Positions 1 to 7,250 of a stretch of 7,250 nucleotides of DNA are shown here, one piece after another. This stretch comes from Erythrobacter sp. (GTDB lineage: Bacteria > Pseudomonadota > Alphaproteobacteria > Sphingomonadales > Sphingomonadaceae). The position numbers and the translations under genes are program-made. How positions within the stretch are numbered: the stretch's first letter is position 1; each line of letters starts with the position of its first letter. The stretch lies in contig DMWU01000209.1 of assembly GCA_003483125.1 (NCBI GenBank), forward strand, positions 1 through 7,250, in the 5' to 3' direction. The notes under the pieces are model-generated. The model did not search any database. It had not been told where the DNA came from and saw only the letters and a list, made by a program, of their open reading frames with translations.

Positions 1-597
1 AATCCTTCCGGCGTGATCTGCGAAATCATGAACGAAGATGGCTCGATGGCCCGGCTAGACGATCTTGTCGCCTTTGCACGCAAACATGGGCTCAAGATCG
101 GCACGATTCGCGACCTGATCGAATACCGCAGCCGCAACGATCACCTTGTCGAACGCATTGGCGAACGCAGCTTTGAAAGCGACTACGGCGGCCAATGGAA
201 GATGATGACCTATCGCAATCAGATCGACGGAAGCGAAAGCTATGTGCTCCAGAAGGGGCAAGTACAGCAGGGTATACCCACGCTAACGCGCGTCCATCCA
301 ATCTCGATTTTCGATGACATTCTGGGCAAACCTGGGCCGCGCAAGCGCATCTTGCAGCGGTCAATGCAAGCAGTTGGCGAGCATGGATCCGGGGTGATCG
401 TGATTATCACCGGAGTTCCCGCAGCTTCGCCCGACTGGCAGGAAGTCGATGCATTTCGCAATGTCGGCATCGGCTCGCAAATTCTTGCGGACTTGAAGGT
501 GCACGACATGATCCTGCTCAGTAATTCAAACCCCAATGTCGTCGCGATCGAAGGCTATGGCCTAAACATCGTCGACCACATGCCGATCCCGGAGTAA
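1..597 (+). CDS. ribB: 3,4-dihydroxy-2-butanone-4-phosphate synthase, RibBX-type fusion (5' end missing)
   Basis: This is the 3' part (198 codons, stop TAA) of a gene that begins before the window; reading is open from base 1. The first residues ([20 protein letters not shown], then [11 protein letters not shown], to about residue 45) are the conserved end of the DHBP synthase domain, which makes the four-carbon riboflavin precursor from ribulose 5-phosphate. The rest, about residues 55-198, is laid out like GTP cyclohydrolase II (LTRVHP, then [13 protein letters not shown], then [14 protein letters not shown]). It lacks the three zinc-binding cysteines expected after LTRVH, and the QEGRGIG active-site motif is replaced by an IITGVPAAS stretch. 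This matches the proteobacterial RibBX hybrids, in which the second half is no longer a cyclohydrolase. I therefore infer an active DHBP synthase half and a non-catalytic or regulatory second half. The catalytic residues of the first half lie outside the window. It is co-directional with ribH, 4 bases away. Confidence 0.9.
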   Translation, partial: NPSGVICEIMNEDGSMARLDDLVAFARKHGLKIGTIRDLIEYRSRNDHLVERIGERSFESDYGGQWKMMTYRNQIDGSESYVLQKGQVQQGIPTLTRVHPISIFDDILGKPGPRKRILQRSMQAVGEHGSGVIVIITGVPAASPDWQEVDAFRNVGIGSQILADLKVHDMILLSNSNPNVVAIEGYGLNIVDHMPIPE

Positions 598-601
598 TCA
601 C

Positions 602-3066
<2,465 letters not shown>

Positions 3067-3071
3067 TCGCA

Positions 3072-3086
3072 GCTGCAGGGGGCAGC
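3072..3086 (+). promoter_or_regulatory. Shine-Dalgarno displayed in a hairpin loop
   Basis: GCTGC at 3072-3076 and GCAGC at 3082-3086 can pair, leaving the loop AGGGG (3077-3081), which is the ribosome-binding site of the next gene (7 bases before its ATG at 3089). Almost the whole 22-base gap between the two genes is this structure. It may modulate translation of the holin-like gene relative to the gene before it. Confidence 0.4.
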
Positions 3087-3088
3087 AA

Positions 3089-3511
3089 ATGCGCGATGAT
3101 GATTTGCCTCAGCCGCAGGATGTTCCTGCGGAAGACGAGATAAGCGCAGCCCTTAGGGGCGAAGAACCTGGCGAGCAGGAAAGCTCGATCAAGGAAGATA
3201 TTCTTGCGCTTGTCGAGGACAGCAAGACCTATGCTGAGGCAGAGCTAAACTACCAGAAGAGCCGCGTTTCGTTTGCGGCCAACCGGGGTAAATCGGTCGC
3301 GCTATACCTCCTGTTTGCATTGGGATTTGTCCATCTTGCGCTGATCGCACTGGTGATCGGGGCGCTGCTTGCCCTCGCCCCGTCCATCGGCGCGCTTAGC
3401 GCCACCGCCATAGTGGTAGGCGCCTTATTGATCGGGACCGTCATTCTTCTGCTGATGGCCCGCTCGAAGGCGAACGATGTAGCTGAAGCTTTCCAGGAAG
3501 ACGAGGCGTGA
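3089..3511 (+). CDS. phage holin family (YqjE-like) two-helix membrane protein
   Basis: The 140-residue product has an acidic, probably disordered N-terminus (1-33), an amphipathic helix (34-60, SSIKEDILALVEDSKTYAEAEL), and two transmembrane segments (about 69-97 and 101-123) joined by a very short turn (APSIG). It ends in a short charged tail. This is the pattern of the Phage_holin_3_6 family, to which E. coli YqjE belongs. Despite the name, chromosomal members are not known to act in lysis, and no endolysin or phage gene is nearby. The ATG at 3089 has AGGGG 7 bases upstream. Its TGA overlaps the GTG of the next gene (GTGA), so the two are translationally coupled. In enterobacteria the same family follows a DUF883 gene, which supports both assignments. 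Confidence 0.82.
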   Translation: MRDDDLPQPQDVPAEDEISAALRGEEPGEQESSIKEDILALVEDSKTYAEAELNYQKSRVSFAANRGKSVALYLLFALGFVHLALIALVIGALLALAPSIGALSATAIVVGALLIGTVILLLMARSKANDVAEAFQEDEA

Positions 3512-3873
3512 CAAAGCGCCTTAGCAACCTGCGTGAGGACCGCGCGATACGCGACACAGCCAAGGCACTATTGCTGGCTAATGTCGAAAGCATGCGGGGT
3601 TTTGTCGAAGTTAACGCCAATCGCGACAGGTTGGCGGAGCGCGCAACGCAAGAAGCGCGTGAACTGGCAAGTGAGGCGGGAAAGGCCGCCAGTGGGCATA
3701 AGGGCGCAATCGCCTTTCTTGCTGCTGCAATATTCCTGTGGTTCGGTCGCGACGAAATCATCTCGTTGCTAGATCGTTCAGACAAGAACAGCGATAATGG
3801 CAGTGAATCGGGCGAAATGTTAGAAGAGGCGACGGACGAAGTTCCCGCGCTAGAGACTGAAGAGGCGATATGA
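3508..3873 (+). CDS. unrecognised single-anchor membrane protein with acidic tail
   Basis: I do not recognise this 121-residue protein. Residues 1-62 are charged and helical, with Arg/Glu/Ala-rich heptad-like spacing. One transmembrane segment follows (about 66-80, GAIAFLAAAIFLWFG), then a polar, strongly acidic tail (90-121, ending ETEEAI). It takes the third position after a DUF883 and a YqjE-like gene, the place held by yqjK in E. coli, which also encodes a small protein of charged helix followed by a membrane segment; I see no clear sequence identity with YqjK. The GTG start at 3508 overlaps the previous stop by 4 bases and has AGGAAG at 3495-3500, 7 bases upstream. Its TGA overlaps the ATG of the next gene. 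The tight packing argues that the product works with its neighbours. Confidence 0.85.
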   Translation: MTKRLSNLREDRAIRDTAKALLLANVESMRGFVEVNANRDRLAERATQEARELASEAGKAASGHKGAIAFLAAAIFLWFGRDEIISLLDRSDKNSDNGSESGEMLEEATDEVPALETEEAI

Positions 3874-4316
3874 CAATCCAGGATAAACGCGAGGAGCTGC
3901 GCCAGCGTGTGGAAGCAAGCCGCGGGCGTTTTTCTCCTGACCCTGTCGAAAAGCAAGATCCTGTACTGGCGAACCGCGTAGAAGATGTAGCCCGCCAATA
4001 TCCCCTTGCATTGATGGGTGGTGCGCTGTTGATCGGCTTCTTGCTGGGATTTTCAGGCAAGCGCCGAGATGGATCATCGAAAGGCGCAGACAAGATCGAC
4101 AAGAAGATAACCAAACTTTTTGTCGACCTTCTTTTTGCGATCGGCATCGGCCTGCTGGAAGATGTCTCAAAGTCCAAAGTCTTTGATGAAGACGATGAAG
4201 ATGAAGATCGCGCCGCCTCCGCAGCCAGCAAGAACAAGATGATACGAGGTGCCGCAGGCGTAGCTGCCGAGGCCGGTCAGAAACTGCGTGAATCGCAACA
4301 GCTGACTGCACAATAG
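3870..4316 (+). CDS. unrecognised membrane protein with a DUF883-style glycine-rich anchor
   Basis: This 148-residue protein has a charged N-terminal helix (4-20), then R36-VEDVARQYP and a hydrophobic segment (45-62, P45, G50, G51, G56, GFLLG) ending in GKRR. A second hydrophobic stretch follows (82-97, KLFVDLLFAIGIGLLE), then a run of eight acidic residues (106-113) and a mixed-charge tail. The 45-59 segment has exactly the spacing of the anchor in the first cassette protein (P-x4-G-x-A-x3-G-F-L-L), so the two may be distant relatives or converge on the same helix packing. A weak resemblance of the N-terminus to DUF3618 proteins is possible but not convincing. The ATG at 3870 overlaps the preceding stop by 4 bases (ATGA), with AGAGG at 3861-3865. 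It is the last gene of the cassette, and no intrinsic terminator is visible after it. Confidence 0.85.
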   Translation: MTIQDKREELRQRVEASRGRFSPDPVEKQDPVLANRVEDVARQYPLALMGGALLIGFLLGFSGKRRDGSSKGADKIDKKITKLFVDLLFAIGIGLLEDVSKSKVFDEDDEDEDRAASAASKNKMIRGAAGVAAEAGQKLRESQQLTAQ

Positions 4317-4344
4317 AGGCACGCCAGCCACTTTATTGCCCATA

Positions 4345-4409
4345 GATTTGCATGCAGCGCCGCTTAGTATTAGGGGGGCGCGCAAATCGTATCTCTGCAA
4401 ATCCTCCCC
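4345..4409 (+). repeat. three copies of a 7-mer and a possible folded leader upstream of the DUF4170 gene
   Basis: The 114-base gap 4317-4430 holds GATTTGCA at 4345-4352, GCAAATC at 4382-4388 and TGCAAATC at 4396-4403. The first and third are 8-base perfect inverted arms; the second and third are 7-base direct copies 15 bases apart. A G-run (4373-4378) can pair with CCTCCCC (4403-4409), which would give a pseudoknot-like topology with the 8-base stem. TAGTAT at 4365-4370 could be a -10 box, but no -35 lies at proper distance. It could be an operator, an mRNA leader or chance. Confidence 0.35.
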
Positions 4410-4430
4410 AGGAAACGGAAAGACTCACAG

Positions 4431-4661
4431 ATGGAAGAACAAATCGCCAAACAGCAGCTATTCCTTGTTATGGGTGGCCGCGTGAAGGACCCGCGCTCTT
4501 ATGAATTCCAGAATCCCGAAGGCTTGCACGTTGCCGGTGTCTACAGCGACTATGAAAAGGCTGAAGAGGCTTGGCGCGGCAACGCCCAGCGCACGGTGGA
4601 CGATGCTGAAATGAAATATGTAATTGTCCACCTTCACAAACTGCTCGATCCGGAGGGCTGA
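4431..4661 (+). CDS. DUF4170 family protein
   Basis: The 76-residue product has the shape of DUF4170 proteins, small cytosolic alphaproteobacterial proteins of unknown role. An N-terminal strand (LFLVMGGRV, 10-18) is followed by an aromatic-containing loop, then GVYSDYEKAEEAWRGNAQRTVDDAEMKYVIVHL (36-68), in which the 'YEKAEEAWR...TVDDA...Y.IV' pattern is the family core. There is no signal peptide or membrane segment. The ATG at 4431 has only a weak purine-rich site (GGAAAG, 4417-4422). The preceding 114 bases probably contain its promoter. The acetyltransferase gene follows within 15 bases, so the two are likely co-transcribed. No function can be stated. Confidence 0.85.
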   Translation: MEEQIAKQQLFLVMGGRVKDPRSYEFQNPEGLHVAGVYSDYEKAEEAWRGNAQRTVDDAEMKYVIVHLHKLLDPEG

Positions 4662-4671
4662 TCGCAATCAG
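4652..4671 (+). promoter_or_regulatory. Shine-Dalgarno brought near the start by a small hairpin
   Basis: GGAGGG at 4652-4657 is a strong site but lies 20 bases from the ATG at 4677. CTGAT (4658-4662) and ATCAG (4667-4671) can pair around the loop CGCA. Folding these 14 bases out would leave about 6 bases between GGAGG and the ATG, the usual spacing. The hairpin includes the stop codon of the DUF4170 gene. Without folding, the GTG at 4671 (14 bases spacing) would be the alternative start. Confidence 0.35.
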
Positions 4672-4676
4672 TGACA

Positions 4677-5153
4677 ATGGCCTATTCGATCCGCCCCTAT
4701 CGAGATGATGATGCCGAGGCACTGGCAGAGATCATCTTTACGGCAATCGAGACAATCGGCCCGCATAGCTATACGCCAGAGCAGGTCGCGATCTGGGCTA
4801 CACGGCATCCCGGGGCAGATCAGTTCCGTCAACGTGCCGCAAGGGGTGACATATTGCTGGTTGCGGCGGACGACACAGATTGGCCGGTCGCCTACGCGAT
4901 CCTAGAGAGTGACGGCCATCTCGATCATCTCTATTGCCACCCGCTACACACCCGAAGAGGGCTAGCAAACCGATTGCTCGACGAAGCTGAGCGCATTGCA
5001 CGCCAGCAAGGCAATTGCTGTCTTTATACCGAGGCGAGCGAGCTAGCCCGAGCCTCCTTCGAAAGAGCCGGCTATTCCGTCAGTCACAGGCGCGATTTCG
5101 ATTTGGACGGCGTACCGATCCACAATTACGCGATGGAAAAAGCCCTCAACTGA
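4677..5153 (+). CDS. GNAT-family N-acetyltransferase, YafP-like
   Basis: The 158-residue product has the GNAT fold order. It starts with a strand and helix (SIRPYRDDDAEALAEIIFTAI, 4-24), followed by the SYTPEQVAIWA segment (31-41). The acetyl-CoA-binding core comes next (LDHLYCHPLHTRRGLANRLL, 82-101), with the R-R-G-L-A version of the Q/R-x-x-G-x-G/A pyrophosphate loop at 93-97. The closing part (ASFERAGYSVSHRRDFDLDGVPIHNYAMEK) is typical. The SYTPEQ...W, TRRGLA and FERAGY blocks and the 'HNYAMEK' end resemble E. coli YafP, whose members act on small or xenobiotic amines; the substrate here is unknown. The start is ambiguous between ATG 4677 and GTG 4671 (two residues longer). It follows the DUF4170 gene closely and converges on greA with a 14-base gap. 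Confidence 0.88.
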   Translation: MAYSIRPYRDDDAEALAEIIFTAIETIGPHSYTPEQVAIWATRHPGADQFRQRAARGDILLVAADDTDWPVAYAILESDGHLDHLYCHPLHTRRGLANRLLDEAERIARQQGNCCLYTEASELARASFERAGYSVSHRRDFDLDGVPIHNYAMEKALN

Positions 5154-5156
5154 GGG
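5137..5156 (-). terminator. likely intrinsic terminator of greA
   Basis: Read on the minus strand, CCCTC (5156-5152) pairs with GAGGG (5147-5143) around the loop AGTT; a sixth A-T pair is possible. The stem is followed by one C and then five T (5141-5137). It begins 11 bases after the greA stop and overlaps the end of the convergent acetyltransferase gene, including its stop codon. The stem is short, so efficiency is uncertain. The reverse orientation lacks a T-run. Confidence 0.55.
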
Positions 5157-5167
5157 ATCGTGTCCGA

Positions 5168-5644
5168 TCAGATGAACTGGATCTTTGAAACGAGGTAGAA
5201 CTTGTCGCCAGATGGCACAGTAACCTCGATTTCATCATCAACCTGCTTGCCGATAAGCGCCCGGCCCAATGGCGAATTATAGGAAATACGCCCATTGTTC
5301 GCGTCAGCTTCGGTCTGGCCAACGATCTGGTATTTTACTGGCTTGTCATCATCGTCAAGCAAGGTCACCGTTGCGCCAAACACTATCTTGTCGCCCGAGA
5401 GTGTTGTTGGATCGATGATCTGCGCACGGCTGATCCGATCTTCCAATTCCCCGATCTGCGCCTCGACCTGGCCCTGACGCTCTTTCGCAGCGTGATATTC
5501 GGCATTTTCCGACAGATCGCCATGCGCGCGAGCTTCCTCGATCGCATCGACAATCTTCGGGCGTTCCGCGCGCAGAGCCTTGAGATCAGCGGTAAGCTGC
5601 TCATAGCCTTCTGCCAGCATCGGAACCTTTTCCATCGTAGCCAT
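5168..5644 (-). CDS. greA: transcription elongation factor GreA
   Basis: GreA enters the secondary channel of stalled, backtracked RNA polymerase and stimulates cleavage of the transcript 3' end. The 158-residue product has the usual two domains: an N-terminal coiled coil (about 10-75) with the tip motif GDLSENAEY (42-50) and its acidic pair Asp43 and Glu46, and a C-terminal FKBP-like domain (about 85-158) with [14 protein letters not shown] (120-133). Three ATG codons lie in frame (5653, 5644, 5635). 5644 is chosen because it gives the MATMEKVPM start that I recall in relatives and has AGGA 8 bases upstream; the site before 5635 is equally spaced. The gene lies downstream of carB on the same strand, as in other alphaproteobacteria. 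Confidence 0.96.
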   Translation of the reverse strand: MATMEKVPMLAEGYEQLTADLKALRAERPKIVDAIEEARAHGDLSENAEYHAAKERQGQVEAQIGELEDRISRAQIIDPTTLSGDKIVFGATVTLLDDDDKPVKYQIVGQTEADANNGRISYNSPLGRALIGKQVDDEIEVTVPSGDKFYLVSKIQFI

Positions 5645-5759
5645 CCTGTTCATCCTACAGCGCGATCCCCCTTCACCCCGATAAAGTCAAAATCTCATTC
5701 AGCCGCTTCCAGCGAGGCGGCGCGATCTTGAGAAAATGTCGGGAAGAACGCTTGGTTGT
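5645..5759 (-). promoter_or_regulatory. carB-greA intergenic region
   Basis: This 115-base gap, read on the minus strand, holds a hairpin-forming repeat (GCCGC at 5721-5717 with GCGGC at 5706-5702, 10-base loop) soon after carB, without a T-run. It then holds TTGACT at 5690-5685, a good -35 box with no convincing -10 at 16-18 bases. AGGA at 5657-5654 is the greA ribosome-binding site. greA may therefore be read from carB, from its own promoter, or both. Confidence 0.3.
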
Positions 5760-7250
5760 TCAGCTATAATAGTCTTGGAGCGAGCGGACTTCAAGATCAC
5801 TTGCATTTACGGCCTTGATTGCCTTGGACGCGGCGAGCGAAGCAGCAGCGGTCGTGTAGTAGGGAACCTTCTCTTCCAAGGCCGATGCGCGGATCGATTT
5901 ACTGTCCAAAAGGCTCTGCCAACCCTCAGTCGTATTGAAGATCAGATCCACATTCCCATCGATAATTCTATCAACGATATGCGGTTGCCCTTCTGCCACC
6001 TTATTCACTCTCTCAACAGGCAGCCCTTGCTCGCTTAGATATGCTTGGGTACCCCCCGTCGCAATGACATTAAAGCCCTGTTCTACAAGTGCTTTTACCG
6101 CTGGCAAAATATTGGGTTTGTCGCTTCCCTTCACCGACACGAACAGTGTTCCGGCCCTCGGCAAGTTCATGCCAGATGCAAGTTGGGATTTCAGGAAAGC
6201 TTCTTCGAAACTTGTATCGATCCCCATCACTTCGCCGGTCGATTTCATCTCTGGCGTCAGCACCGGATCGCTGCCCGGGAAGCGGTTGAAGGGGAAAACC
6301 GCCTCCTTCACGGCTATGTAGGGCAAATCTCGCTTGAAAGGCGGGAAATCGGCCAATTTCTCGCCTGCCATGACGCGCGCAGCGATTTTTGCGACCGGTT
6401 GGCCGATAGCTTTGGCTACAAAAGGCACCGTACGACTTGCCCGGGGATTCACCTCAATCAGGTAAACTTCGCCATCCTTGATCGCGAATTGGACGTTCAT
6501 CAGGCCAACCACGCCCAAGGATTTCGCCAACGCTTCTGCCTGGCGCTCCATTTCTTCAACGATTTCAGTGGGCAGAGAATAGGGCGGCAATGTACAGGCA
6601 CTGTCTCCTGAATGGACCCCTGCCTCCTCAATATGCTGCATCACGCCCGCGATACGAACTTCGTCGCCATCGCATAGCGCATCGACATCACATTCTATCG
6701 CGTCACGTAGGTATTGATCGACAAGAACAGGGCTGTCTCCAGACACATTCACCGCGGTCTTGATGTAATCATCAAGCTGCGCTTCGCTGTCGACGATTTC
6801 CATCGCGCGGCCACCCAGCACATAGGACGGGCGCAACAGCACCGGATAGCCAATGCGCGCTGCAACTGCCGCAGCTTCATCGCGGCTATAGGCAATGCCA
6901 TTTTCTGGCTGCTTCAGTTTCAGCTTGTTGACCAGCTTCGCAAAGCGCTCACGATCTTCGGCGAGGTCGATTGCATCGGGGGATGTGCCGAAGATTGGTA
7001 TTCCCGCATCTTCCAAAGCCTGCGCCAGCTTAAGCGGCGTCTGGCCGCCAAACTGCACGATCACGCCGGCAAGTTCGCCCTTGGACTGTTCGAGACGCAG
7101 GATTTCCAGCACATCTTCCGCAGTCAGCGGCTCGAAATATAGGCGGTCTGATGTATCGTAATCGGTTGAAACCGTTTCCGGATTGCAATTGACCATGATC
7201 GTTTCGAACCCGGCCTCGGCCAGCGCGAAGCACGCGTGGACGCAGCAATA
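5760..7250 (-). CDS. carB: carbamoyl-phosphate synthase large subunit (C-terminal half; start outside window)
   Basis: CarB makes carbamoyl phosphate for pyrimidines and arginine from bicarbonate, two ATP and ammonia supplied by CarA. The visible 496 residues are the second half of a protein of roughly 1,070-1,100. The frame is open to the window edge ([18 protein letters not shown] before [18 protein letters not shown]), so the Met at 7196 is internal. In fragment numbering, the second ATP-grasp (carbamate kinase) domain covers about 100-300, with [16 protein letters not shown] (138-153) and the metal-binding [20 protein letters not shown] (254-273). The MGS-like allosteric domain follows from about 376, with [17 protein letters not shown] (386-395), [12 protein letters not shown] and [11 protein letters not shown]. 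The protein ends SLQDYYS with TGA at 5762-5760. No disruption is seen. greA follows downstream. Confidence 0.97.
   Translation of the reverse strand, partial: YCCVHACFALAEAGFETIMVNCNPETVSTDYDTSDRLYFEPLTAEDVLEILRLEQSKGELAGVIVQFGGQTPLKLAQALEDAGIPIFGTSPDAIDLAEDRERFAKLVNKLKLKQPENGIAYSRDEAAAVAARIGYPVLLRPSYVLGGRAMEIVDSEAQLDDYIKTAVNVSGDSPVLVDQYLRDAIECDVDALCDGDEVRIAGVMQHIEEAGVHSGDSACTLPPYSLPTEIVEEMERQAEALAKSLGVVGLMNVQFAIKDGEVYLIEVNPRASRTVPFVAKAIGQPVAKIAARVMAGEKLADFPPFKRDLPYIAVKEAVFPFNRFPGSDPVLTPEMKSTGEVMGIDTSFEEAFLKSQLASGMNLPRAGTLFVSVKGSDKPNILPAVKALVEQGFNVIATGGTQAYLSEQGLPVERVNKVAEGQPHIVDRIIDGNVDLIFNTTEGWQSLLDSKSIRASALEEKVPYYTTAAASLAASKAIKAVNASDLEVRSLQDYYS

Noticed and set aside
3089..3511. Holin-family gene as a sign of prophage
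   Set aside because: No endolysin, integrase, structural or attachment features are nearby; chromosomal members of this family commonly follow DUF883 genes in non-phage operons.
3441..3998. 185-residue minus-strand reading frame across the cassette
   Set aside because: It lies opposite two well-supported overlapping genes, has no recognisable motif and is Ser/Arg-rich as antisense frames usually are.
4357..4381. GCGCC/GGCGC hairpin as terminator of the membrane cassette
   Set aside because: Five pairs with a 15-base loop and no T-run; not convincing as an intrinsic terminator.
5696..5763. Short open frame after carB on the minus strand ending in QDRAASLEAAE
   Set aside because: It looks protein-like, but it has no ATG, GTG or TTG start and only about 22 codons after an in-frame stop.
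6045..6611. 188-residue plus-strand reading frame inside carB
   Set aside because: It is a shadow of the carB coding strand with no family features; carB is unmistakable.

Overview
The window reads as chromosomal core DNA from an alphaproteobacterium, most likely Sphingomonadales (an Erythrobacteraceae- or Sphingomonadaceae-type genome). This rests on the RibB variant with a degenerate GTP-cyclohydrolase-II-like half, the GreA N-terminus (MATMEKVPM), a DUF4170 protein, carB next to greA, and moderately GC-rich DNA with an even, uniform gene style. I see no insertion sequence, tRNA, rRNA, CRISPR array or clear prophage module. Ten protein genes fill almost everything and no gene-free stretch exceeds 200 bases. 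The assignments of lineage and of the less-known families are from memory of the sequences, not from a search.

Layout. 1-1024 (+): tail of a riboflavin operon, the 3' part of ribB (RibBX form) followed 4 bases later by ribH. 1021-2301 (-): eno, convergent to ribH with overlapping stop codons. 2302-2496: a 195-base divergent promoter region. 2497-4316 (+): four tightly packed genes for small membrane proteins: a DUF883/YqjD-like tail-anchored protein with a basic N-terminus and an 11-residue repeat, a two-helix 'phage holin' (YqjE-like) protein, and two unrecognised single- or double-anchor proteins. The last three are linked by 4-base GTGA and ATGA overlaps. 4317-4430: a short intergenic region with three copies of a 7-mer. 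4431-5153 (+): a DUF4170 gene and a YafP-like GNAT acetyltransferase. 5168-5644 (-): greA, with a likely intrinsic terminator lying in the end of the acetyltransferase gene. 5760-7250 (-): the C-terminal half of carB, cut by the window edge.

How it fits together. The flanks are housekeeping: riboflavin synthesis, glycolysis, transcript rescue by GreA and carbamoyl-phosphate synthesis. The part most worth attention is the four-gene membrane cassette. It parallels the enterobacterial yqjD-yqjE-yqjK arrangement but has an extra fourth gene. The transmembrane segment of that fourth protein follows the same P-x4-G-x-A-x3-GFLL spacing as the anchor of the first. The first protein carries a strongly basic tail and the last two carry acidic tails. 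The cassette is probably a stress- or stationary-phase envelope system, but that function is inferred from family resemblance only. Several junctions also show small RNA structures around ribosome-binding sites that may set relative translation.
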